Assembly (NCBI GenBank): GCA_025353045.1
Contig: JANXRK010000004.1
Coordinates: 1-11,942, forward strand
DNA length: 11,942 bases
Source of the DNA: Candidatus Tayloriibacteriota bacterium
GTDB taxonomy: Bacteria > Patescibacteriota > Minisyncoccia > Phycocordibacterales > PALSA-1337
Direction: 5' to 3'
The notes under the pieces were generated by a model, which had not been told where the DNA came from, did no database searches, and saw only the letters and a program-made list of their open reading frames with translations. Position numbers and translations under genes: made by a program. Numbering within the stretch: the stretch's first letter is position 1; each line of letters starts with the position of its first letter. This document shows, piece after piece, positions 6,651 to 11,942 of this stretch.

Positions 6651-7685
6651 ATGAAAAGAATATATTTGGACTACGCCGCTCTCACACCTATTGATAATGG
6701 TGTTATGAAGATTATGAAAAAGTATTCAAATGGGGATTATACAAATCCTTCGTCTCTTTATGCTTCTGGAGTGGCTGCAAAGAACGCAGTAGATCAAGCG
6801 CGAAAGGAAATTGCTGCTTCATTGCATGCCCATCCCGATGAGATTTATTTTACTAATGGCGGAACTCACGGCAATGATTTAATTTTGAAAGATCAAAAGA
6901 AGGTTGTTATTTCAAATATCGAGCATTCTTCGATTATTGATTTGCCAAACGTACTAAAAATTCCTGTTGATATAGAAATACTTAAAAAAAGTTTGAGTCC
7001 TGAGATCTCTGTTGTTTCTGTCATGCTAGTAAATAATGAAACAGGAAGTATTCAACCTATTTCAGACATTGTAAAAATTGTCAGAGATTTTAATAAAAAT
7101 AATGGAACAAAAATCTTAGTTCATACGGATGCATGCCAAGCAGGACTTTTACCTTTGTTTGTCGAAAAGCTCGGAGTCGATCTTATGACGCTTGATGGTA
7201 ATAAAATGTATGGACCGCGAAGTACGGGTATCATTTATGTTAAAAGAGGAAGTATGAAAATGGAAGAAAGAGGAACCTTGAATGTACCAGGAATACTTGG
7301 TTTTGCTGAATGCGTAAGAATTCGCGAAAAGTTCGCGGAAAAAGAGTATGTGACAATTTTGGGCCACAAGACCTTTTTCCTTAATGAGCTTTTAAAAATA
7401 AATCCAGAGATAAAAGTAAATGGAAGTCTTGAAAATTCCACTCCTCATATCCTCAATGTCTCAATTCCAAATATAGATAGTGAATTTTTTATTCTACAGC
7501 TCGATGCAGGGGGTATAGAATGCTCTACAAAAAGTGCATGTTTGAGAGATGAAGATGAATCATATGTATTAAAAGCTATAGGTGCGGACTCAAAAACATC
7601 AGTAAGATTTTCTTTTGGAAGAGAAACGTCAAAAGGGGATATAAGAAGGACTTTGAAGATAATTGAAAAAATCCTGTTTTTTTGA
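6651..7685 (+). CDS. Cysteine desulfurase-like class V aminotransferase (IscS/NifS family, divergent)
   Basis: PLP enzymes of this family take sulfur from cysteine as a persulfide for Fe-S clusters or tRNA thiolation. From ATG 6651 the protein has 344 residues and opens MKRIYLDYAALTP, the family's usual start; the in-frame ATG four codons earlier would lie in the -10 box. Visible matches to IscS: NPSSLY, EHSS with PLP-stacking His92, VNNETG, HTDACQ with Asp160 and Gln163, Schiff-base Lys185 in GNKMYGP, persulfide Cys297 in SAC, and RFSFGR near the C-terminus. Oddities: the SGHK motif reads DGNK (182-185), replacing Ser and His that hold the PLP phosphate in IscS; the GATE segment reads GGTH (70-73); and the GGGxERGxRSGT loop is shortened to MEERGT. 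The reaction is probably kept, but substrate and partner are uncertain. No IscU, MnmA or SufE gene is adjacent. Confidence 0.85.
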   Translation: MKRIYLDYAALTPIDNGVMKIMKKYSNGDYTNPSSLYASGVAAKNAVDQARKEIAASLHAHPDEIYFTNGGTHGNDLILKDQKKVVISNIEHSSIIDLPNVLKIPVDIEILKKSLSPEISVVSVMLVNNETGSIQPISDIVKIVRDFNKNNGTKILVHTDACQAGLLPLFVEKLGVDLMTLDGNKMYGPRSTGIIYVKRGSMKMEERGTLNVPGILGFAECVRIREKFAEKEYVTILGHKTFFLNELLKINPEIKVNGSLENSTPHILNVSIPNIDSEFFILQLDAGGIECSTKSACLRDEDESYVLKAIGADSKTSVRFSFGRETSKGDIRRTLKIIEKILFF

Positions 7686-7691
7686 TATATT
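7663..7691 (+). promoter_or_regulatory. clpB promoter inside the 3' end of the desulfurase gene
   Basis: TTGAAA (7663-7668, five of six), exactly 17 bp, then TATATT (7686-7691), ending nine bases before ATG 7701. The -35 and spacer lie within the last desulfurase codons, and the -10 follows its TGA directly. The spacer contains A6 and T7 runs, which may bend the DNA. There is no CIRCE element (an IR with TTAGCACTC arms) and no obvious heat-shock operator. Confidence 0.65.
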
Positions 7692-7700
7692 CATCTACAT

Positions 7701-10379
7701 ATGCCCCCATTAGGAAGCTTCACAACTAAAGCCAAGGAAGCCCTTCGCCGTTCGCATGAATTGGCTATTGAGCGTGGTATGAATCATGTGAACCCTATTC
7801 ACCTTATGTGCGCTCTTATTTTGCAAGAAGAGAGTATGGTTACTTCTATTTTAGAGAAATTGGAGATCGACACTATGCTCCTTACAGACCTTATCCTTGA
7901 ACAAATCGAAGCACCTGAAGCTGGAAAGACCCTCTCGCCTTCATATCAGATTTATATAACTCCTGAACTCGCTTCAGTACTTGAACATGCTGGAAAAGTT
8001 GCTAAAGAGATGAAAGAGGAGTTTACTTCTACAGAGCACCTGTTTGTAGCCCTTTTTGATGTCGCTGGGCCTGCAAAAGATACTTTGACTAGATTCAAAA
8101 TCGATAGAGCAAGTGTTTTAAATGTTATTGAAGAATTAAAATCTTCTGACGTTGTTGGCGATTCTAAGCCAAAACAGTTTAGAACTTTAGCAAAATACAC
8201 TCGAAGCCTCACAAAGCTCGCAAAAGAAAATAAATTAGATCCTGTCATCGGTCGCGACAATGAAATTCTCCGAGTCATTCAAATTCTCTCACGACGAACA
8301 AAAAATAATCCTATTTTGATCGGTGAAGCTGGAGTTGGAAAAACTGCAATCGTTGAAGGCCTGGCTATTCGTATGGCCCAAGGAGATATTCCAGAATCTT
8401 TGAAGGATAAAGAGCTTGTTTCTTTGGATTTAGGGTCTTTGATAGCCGGAACAAAATATCGAGGAGAATTTGAAGAGAGACTCAAAAATATTTTGAAAGA
8501 GGTTGAGAGAGCAGAAGGGAAAATCATTCTCTTTATCGATGAGATCCACACAATTGTTGGTGCCGGTGCATCAGAAGGCTCAATGGATGCTTCAAATATG
8601 TTGAAGCCAGCACTTTCTCGTGGAGAACTTCGAGCTATTGGAGCAACAACACTAAGGGAATATCAAAAGCATATTGAAAAGGATCCAGCCCTCACACGAC
8701 GTTTTCAGCCAGTTATGGTCAATGAACCTTCAGAGGAAGATGCCATAGCAATTCTCCGAGGCCTCAAGGAAAAATACGAACTTTTCCATGGAGTACGAAT
8801 CACTGACGACGCTATTGTCGCTGCAGTCCATCTTTCTTCGCGATATATTTCAGATCGATTCTTGCCAGATAAAACAGTAGATCTCATCGACGAGGCAGCT
8901 TCTGCTTTGAAGATTTCTCTTGAAAATATGCCACCCCAACTTGAAGAAACACGACGAAAAATCATGCGTTTGGAGATCGAGCGTGAAGCTTTGAAAAAAG
9001 AAACAAATAAAGATTCGAAACTACGAATGCAAAAGATTGAAAAAGAAATCGCTGATCTCAAAGAAAGCACATCAGAGCTTGAACTGAAATGGAAAAATGA
9101 AAAGGATACCATAACAGATATTAAACAAATCAAAAAGAATTTGGAAACTCTTCGTATTGAAGCAGAAGCTGCAGAAGCTCGAGCGGATCTATCAAAAGCT
9201 GCAGAGATTCGTTATGGAAAAATCCCCGATTTGGAAAAAGATTTAGAGACAAAAGGAAAGCGCTTAAAGAAACTCCAGTCTTCACGAAGAATCTTGAAAG
9301 AAGAAATCACTGAGCAAGATATTGCTGAGGTTGTTGCTCGTTGGACAAATATTCCTGTAACTCGAATGATGCAAGAAGAAGCTGCGAAACTTGCACAAAT
9401 GGAAGAGAAACTCCGATCACGACTTGTTGGTCAAGATGAAGCCGTTAAAAAGATTTCAGATACCATAAAGCGATCTCGAGCTGGCATTGCTGATCCACAT
9501 CGTCCAATTGGTTCTTTTATTTTTCTTGGACCAACAGGAGTTGGAAAGACTGAACTTACAAAATCTTTGGCAGAATTCCTCTTTAACGATGAAAAATCTC
9601 TTATTCGAGTCGATATGTCTGAATTTATGGAAAAGCATTCAGTTTCAAAGCTTATCGGTTCACCTCCAGGCTATGTTGGTCATGATGAAGGTGGAGGTTT
9701 GACTGAACTTGTTCGACGACGTCCATATTCTGTGATTCTTTTTGATGAAATTGAAAAGGCTCACCCTGAAGTATTCAATATTCTTCTTCAGGTTCTTGAT
9801 AATGGTCGTCTGACTGATTCAAAAGGGAGAACAGTAAACTTCAAAAACACTGTCATTATCATGACATCTAACATTGGCGCTCAATACATCGAAAAGATGG
9901 AGAAAATTGGCTTCACAGTACAAGCAGATCCAAATGAAAAAGCTAACTATGATCAAGTAAAAGATAAAGTAATGAGTAGTCTTAAGGATTACTTTAGACC
10001 AGAATTCTTGAATCGTGTTGATGACATTATTCTCTTCGATATTTTGTCAAAAGAATCTATAGAGAAGATTGTAAAGATTCAAATAGACATTGTCATTGCT
10101 CGCCTTAAGGAAAAAGATATCAATCTTGTTGTATCACCTGGAGTTATATCCTATCTTTCAAAAGAAGGTTACAATCCTCAATATGGTGCACGACCCTTGA
10201 AACGTTTGATTCAAAATAAAATCCTTACACCAGTCGCAAACCTTATGATTTCTCAGGGAGTGACAAAGGATGGCACTATCATGCTAGATATAAAGAATGG
10301 TGAATTTACATTCGATGTAAAAAAGAAAAAGAGGGGAGAAAGTCCGCTCATTCTTCCAGAAGTGGAAATGCAGAAGTAA
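7701..10379 (+). CDS. clpB: ClpB-type AAA+ disaggregase with a ClpC-like IGF tripeptide
   Basis: 892 residues, the usual ClpB length. Clp_N repeats (~1-145) are followed by AAA+ ring 1 with Walker A GEAGVGKT (208-215) and Walker B ILFIDE, a long coiled-coil middle domain (~408-533, including YGKIPDLEK), then ring 2 with Walker A GPTGVGKT (610-617), Walker B VILFDE, GYVGHDEGGGLTE and the C-terminal YGARPLKR motif. The ~125-residue middle domain is of ClpB size; ClpC has about half of that. ClpB threads aggregated proteins with DnaK and does not use ClpP. Unusually, IGF (736-738) follows MTSNIGA in the loop where ClpC has VGF and ClpA has IGL for docking to ClpP, so a role in proteolysis cannot be excluded. 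ATG 7701 is chosen because the -10 ends nine bases upstream; no Shine-Dalgarno sequence is present. It is 41 bp from tRNA-Tyr, with no terminator between. Confidence 0.95.
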   Translation: MPPLGSFTTKAKEALRRSHELAIERGMNHVNPIHLMCALILQEESMVTSILEKLEIDTMLLTDLILEQIEAPEAGKTLSPSYQIYITPELASVLEHAGKVAKEMKEEFTSTEHLFVALFDVAGPAKDTLTRFKIDRASVLNVIEELKSSDVVGDSKPKQFRTLAKYTRSLTKLAKENKLDPVIGRDNEILRVIQILSRRTKNNPILIGEAGVGKTAIVEGLAIRMAQGDIPESLKDKELVSLDLGSLIAGTKYRGEFEERLKNILKEVERAEGKIILFIDEIHTIVGAGASEGSMDASNMLKPALSRGELRAIGATTLREYQKHIEKDPALTRRFQPVMVNEPSEEDAIAILRGLKEKYELFHGVRITDDAIVAAVHLSSRYISDRFLPDKTVDLIDEAASALKISLENMPPQLEETRRKIMRLEIEREALKKETNKDSKLRMQKIEKEIADLKESTSELELKWKNEKDTITDIKQIKKNLETLRIEAEAAEARADLSKAAEIRYGKIPDLEKDLETKGKRLKKLQSSRRILKEEITEQDIAEVVARWTNIPVTRMMQEEAAKLAQMEEKLRSRLVGQDEAVKKISDTIKRSRAGIADPHRPIGSFIFLGPTGVGKTELTKSLAEFLFNDEKSLIRVDMSEFMEKHSVSKLIGSPPGYVGHDEGGGLTELVRRRPYSVILFDEIEKAHPEVFNILLQVLDNGRLTDSKGRTVNFKNTVIIMTSNIGAQYIEKMEKIGFTVQADPNEKANYDQVKDKVMSSLKDYFRPEFLNRVDDIILFDILSKESIEKIVKIQIDIVIARLKEKDINLVVSPGVISYLSKEGYNPQYGARPLKRLIQNKILTPVANLMISQGVTKDGTIMLDIKNGEFTFDVKKKKRGESPLILPEVEMQK

Positions 10380-10420
10380 ATCTGATAGACTCTTAGTGTT
10401 GTAGTTTTGACATTTTCAAT

Positions 10421-10503
10421 GCGCCGGTCGGATAGCGGCTATTCCAGGAGACTGTAAATCTCCGGCCCTTTGGGCATCACTGGTTCGAGTCCAGTTCGGC
10501 GCA
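10421..10503 (+). tRNA. tRNA-Tyr (anticodon GTA), class II
   Basis: The acceptor arms GCGCCGG (10421-10427) and TCGGCGC (10496-10502) pair over seven positions with one G-U. The anticodon stem is GGAGA/TCTCC with loop CTGTAAA, giving GTA at 10454-10456. The long variable arm (10464-10478) has a GCCC/GGGC stem, as expected for bacterial tRNA-Tyr. The T arm is ACTGG-TTCGAGT-CCAGT. The discriminator is A10503, and the next bases are CAT, so CCA is not encoded and must be added after transcription. No clear separate promoter is visible; it may be cotranscribed with clpB. Confidence 0.95.
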
Positions 10504-10515
10504 CATTTAATTCGG

Positions 10516-10524
10516 TTATCCACA
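10516..10524 (+). promoter_or_regulatory. Isolated DnaA-box match
   Basis: TTATCCACA is a perfect match to the bacterial DnaA box. It is the only copy I found in the window, there is no AT-rich repeat array or dnaA/dnaN nearby, and one match in 12 kb is not far from chance. It could be a DnaA titration or regulatory site. Confidence 0.25.
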
Positions 10525-10531
10525 AGACATA

Positions 10532-10555
10532 ACTACAAGACTGTTGCTCTGTAGT
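10532..10555 (+). other. Hairpin overlapping a perfect -10 box
   Basis: ACTACA (10532-10537) and TGTAGT (10550-10555) are exact inverted repeats; with a bulged A the stem can extend by GA/TC to leave a 7-nt loop. The AT-rich bases ATAATTATT follow. It could be a weak terminator for tRNA-Tyr or an operator, because its right arm shares a base with the TATAAT at 10555. Confidence 0.35.
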
Positions 10556-10560
10556 ATAAT
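10555..10560 (+). promoter_or_regulatory. Perfect TATAAT -10 box upstream of the broken gene
   Basis: TATAAT lies eight bases before the ATG at 10569, the same spacing as at the intact genes to the left. The -35 position 17 bp upstream reads ACTACA (three of six), so -35 support is weak. It suggests the decayed gene once had, or still has, a leaderless transcript. Confidence 0.5.
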
Positions 10561-10568
10561 TATTCCTA

Positions 10569-10879
10569 ATGGCATCAAATTCAAATTGCTAATATGATGG
10601 CACTTCAAGTAATTCCGCGATCTCAATTGACTACTCAGAAATAACGTAAAAGCAATCATCCTGGCATTGGTTTTAACTATAGGTGTCGGATACGTTGCCG
10701 CAGAAACGTTTTCAGGTCCAAGTTGCGCCCCTCCAGTATGTACCCAGTTTTGGTATCTTTTAATTTTCTGTATTTGCCATCTTCATACTTCACATCAAAT
10801 TGGGTGGTGCAAAGCTATTGAACCATTACGACCTATTGACAAAGTGAGGTGTTTTATGTTAGGGTTTAAGCTGGTTTAA
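10569..10879 (+). pseudogene. Decayed signal-peptide protein gene (N-terminal remnant, two frameshifts)
   Basis: Three short frames follow each other, each shifted by +1: MASNSNC* (10569-10592), MMALQVIPRSQLTTQK* (10594-10644), and an open frame from about 10643 reading NVKAIILALVLTIGVGYVAA then ETFSGPSCAPPVC. Removing one base near 10587-10590 and one near 10642 joins them into a single N-terminus: a polar leader, a hydrophobic signal segment and a GPSCAPP motif typical of secreted Patescibacteria proteins. That motif recognition is from memory of the style, not a search. After about 10744 the frame continues to a TAA at 10877 with no recognisable sense (Cys/Trp/His-rich), so the body of the gene appears lost. 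The alternative is that only a short frame with a TTG start (10667-10879) is expressed, or that the shifts are sequencing errors. Confidence 0.45.
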
Positions 10880-10914
10880 CGGGGCCCACAAGCTCCTTTC
10901 CGACCTTTGACAAA
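10829..10914 (+). repeat. Two imperfect direct repeats containing TTGACA
   Basis: CGACCTATTGACAAA (10829-10843) recurs as CGACCTTTGACAAA (10901-10914), differing by one deleted base, 72 bp apart. Each carries TTGACA, but no good -10 lies 16-18 bp downstream of either. They could be protein-binding sites or the result of a small duplication in decayed DNA. Confidence 0.35.
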
Positions 10915-10924
10915 CGACTCTTGG

Positions 10925-10943
10925 CTTCGCAGTGCGAGGTTTT
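10925..10943 (+). other. Short hairpin followed by four T
   Basis: CTTCGC and GCGAGG form a six-base stem with one T-G pair around the triloop AGT, followed by TTTTAG. It resembles a weak intrinsic terminator and lies 44 bp before the start of the 67-aa gene, where it could end leftover transcription from the decayed region. Confidence 0.3.
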
Positions 10944-10975
10944 AGATATTTATGTTGGGTTGGATAAAGTAGTTC

Positions 10976-10980
10976 GGGAG
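10976..10980 (+). promoter_or_regulatory. Strong Shine-Dalgarno sequence of the 67-aa gene
   Basis: GGGAG is separated by six bases (aaatgt) from ATG 10987. It is the only well-spaced Shine-Dalgarno sequence I found before a gene in the window. It selects ATG 10987 over the out-of-frame ATG at 10983 and over the in-frame upstream TTG at 10921. Confidence 0.65.
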
Positions 10981-10986
10981 AAATGT

Positions 10987-11190
10987 ATGAGAAAAAATTT
11001 CAGGCTCATTGTCGGTGGAATCTTAATGCTCATTGGTTTTGGTTACTACATCAGCAGGCAAGCCTCTACGACGTCCTTTCCTGCGAAAGCAGAAACGAAC
11101 AAGGTGGAGGCGAGCGTGCCGGTGCAGAACCAAAAGCCGGTGCGTGCGACATTCCAAGTGCAACCGGTCCTCGGACAACCGAAGGACTGA
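10987..11190 (+). CDS. Small membrane-anchored hypothetical protein, 67 aa
   Basis: The protein begins MRKNFRL, followed by a hydrophobic helix (IVGGILMLIGFGYYI, residues ~8-22), then a polar tail rich in Ala, Thr, Val, Gln and Pro ending VQPVLGQPKD. The positive N-terminus and single helix suggest a type II membrane anchor or an uncleaved signal, with the tail outside. I do not recognise a family. The start is set by GGGAG six bases upstream. GC rises within this gene, from an AT-rich first third to a GC-rich tail. It precedes the next gene by 42 bp on the same strand without a terminator, so the two may form an operon. The overlapping frame 10983-11306 is disfavoured because it runs into the next gene's signal peptide and looks random. 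Confidence 0.6.
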   Translation: MRKNFRLIVGGILMLIGFGYYISRQASTTSFPAKAETNKVEASVPVQNQKPVRATFQVQPVLGQPKD

Positions 11191-11232
11191 AAAAGAATTT
11201 CGGTAGTTCGTCAACAAAAAAATCATATAAGG

Positions 11233-11942
11233 ATGAAAAATCAATTCGTCAGGGCTCTCTCGGCTCTCGTTATCACCCTCGTGTTCAGCTCGCTTGTGCG
11301 AGCTGACTTCAAGACTGACCCCATCGTTGCGCGCGAAATCGTGCAGCAGGGGAAGAAGGCGGTCCTTCGCGACCTCGGTCGCCAAGTCGACCACGTCCTG
11401 CTCAAGTTCGACGGAAACTCGTTGGCTCAGGCAGAGCAGCGTTACCTGTCGCGCGAAGACCTCCGTAACGGCGGCTATGAGCATGACGGCTCCTTCACGG
11501 AGTTGTTCAATGCTACGGCGGCCGTGCAATTCTCCGGTGACGTCCTTCCGACACCGCAAGGGTATTACGATGTCCACATGGAGATCGACTACCAATCGGT
11601 GGACGATCGTACGGTGCTGACTGGCCAAGGTTGGGCGAACATCCACGAAGGAAAAGAGGGAGGCCTTGTTGCTACTTTCAACCCCAACGTTTGGATGCCG
11701 TCCAACATTCTCAGCCCGGCGCCGGCCCACACCTCTGGTGCAAAATGGGTCAGCGACAACTACGCGCGCGGTTCTGCGGAGATTCCGCTGTACGAACGCG
11801 ACTGGGAGAACGTGTTCATGAGCATTTCCTCATCCATTCTCGACGACGGCATCTTGCTCGTCTCGGCGGACGGGTCGCTCACAGGCTACAAGCTCACCGA
11901 GGTGGTCACGCTCATCGGCGAACATCTCATCGCGTGGTTGGG
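11233..11942 (+). CDS. Secreted hypothetical protein with signal peptide (3' end outside window)
   Basis: ATG 11233 opens a frame that stays open to the right edge (236 codons, no stop). The N-terminus is a textbook Sec signal: MKNQFVR, a hydrophobic core ALSALVITLVFSSL, then VRA before Asp25 as the likely cleavage site. The mature part is mixed alpha/beta-like with alternating polar and hydrophobic segments (AAVQFSGDVLP, YYDVHMEIDYQ, TGQGWANIHEG). It has no Cys, membrane helix or catalytic motif that I recognise. AAGG directly abuts the ATG, which is too close for a normal Shine-Dalgarno. GC is 57-67% in the lines counted, against 30-37% in the desulfurase and clpB genes, and Arg is mainly CGC/CGT where clpB prefers CGA/AGA. 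The gene is therefore either foreign or from a mis-joined contig. A 235-codon antisense frame (11023-11730) is probably a GC artefact. Confidence 0.7.
   Translation, partial: MKNQFVRALSALVITLVFSSLVRADFKTDPIVAREIVQQGKKAVLRDLGRQVDHVLLKFDGNSLAQAEQRYLSREDLRNGGYEHDGSFTELFNATAAVQFSGDVLPTPQGYYDVHMEIDYQSVDDRTVLTGQGWANIHEGKEGGLVATFNPNVWMPSNILSPAPAHTSGAKWVSDNYARGSAEIPLYERDWENVFMSISSSILDDGILLVSADGSLTGYKLTEVVTLIGEHLIAWL

Noticed and set aside
10407..10412. TTGACA just upstream of tRNA-Tyr as its -35 box
   Set aside because: A -10 at normal spacing would fall inside the tRNA D arm, and no TATAAT-like sequence is there.
10516..10524. Replication origin
   Set aside because: Only one DnaA box, with no AT-rich unwinding repeats and no dnaA, dnaN or rpmH nearby.
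10983..11306. Plus-strand frame of 107 codons starting ATG 10983
   Set aside because: The GGGAG site is better spaced for ATG 10987 in the other frame, which gives a membrane helix; this frame looks random and overlaps the next gene's signal peptide.
11023..11730. Minus-strand frame of 235 codons
   Set aside because: It is antisense to two plus-strand genes with an SD site and a signal peptide; long antisense frames are expected in GC-rich DNA. Its Arg/His-rich composition is unconvincing.
1..11942. CRISPR array, transposase or other named mobile element
   Set aside because: No regularly spaced direct repeats at DNA level and no transposase, integrase or terminal inverted repeats could be recognised; the propeller repeats are protein-level only.

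Overview
The window looks like a piece of a Patescibacteria (Candidate Phyla Radiation) genome, most likely Parcubacteria-like. Evidence: low GC over the first ~10.5 kb (30-37% in the lines I counted), a very large secreted beta-propeller protein with a Pro/Thr linker and C-terminal membrane segments, a minimal IF-2 that begins directly at its G domain, a DUF4446 protein, a class II tRNA-Tyr without encoded CCA, and near-absence of Shine-Dalgarno sequences. TGA ends the desulfurase gene, so the recoded TGA of Gracilibacteria/Absconditabacteria is not indicated. The assignment is an inference from protein style, not from a marker tree.

Layout. 1-4376 (+): 3' part of a giant surface protein with NHL propeller, Fn3-like domains, a six-repeat second propeller, an Ig-like domain, a linker and a membrane/cytosolic tail. 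4408-5883 (-): infB, convergent with it. 5932-6171 (-): a compact cassette with its own strong promoter, a 45-residue membrane protein and a rho-independent terminator. 6160-6627 (-): DUF4446 protein, divergent from 6651-7685 (+), a cysteine-desulfurase-like enzyme. The 23 bp between these two start codons carries overlapping -10 boxes. 7701-10379 (+): a ClpB-type disaggregase that also has an IGF tripeptide where ClpA/ClpC bind ClpP. 10421-10503 (+): tRNA-Tyr(GTA). 10504-10986: mostly non-coding or decayed, with one DnaA-box match, a hairpin, a perfect TATAAT, and a broken signal-peptide gene. 10987-11942 (+): two probable secreted or membrane proteins in DNA that climbs to ~57-67% GC in the lines counted.

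The strongest window-wide pattern is in transcription and translation starts. Upstream of infB, the 45-aa gene, the DUF4446 gene, the desulfurase gene and clpB, a good -10 hexamer ends only 6-9 nt before the start codon, and there is no Shine-Dalgarno sequence. This predicts leaderless mRNAs. The broken gene at 10569 shows the same arrangement. The first gene after the GC shift (10987) instead has a clear GGGAG six bases before ATG, so the right end may be foreign DNA that entered next to tRNA-Tyr, or an assembly join.

Functionally the core genes cover translation initiation (IF-2), tRNA supply, sulfur transfer and protein disaggregation. The giant propeller protein and the small membrane proteins belong to the cell surface. 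No operon of obviously cooperating genes is visible.
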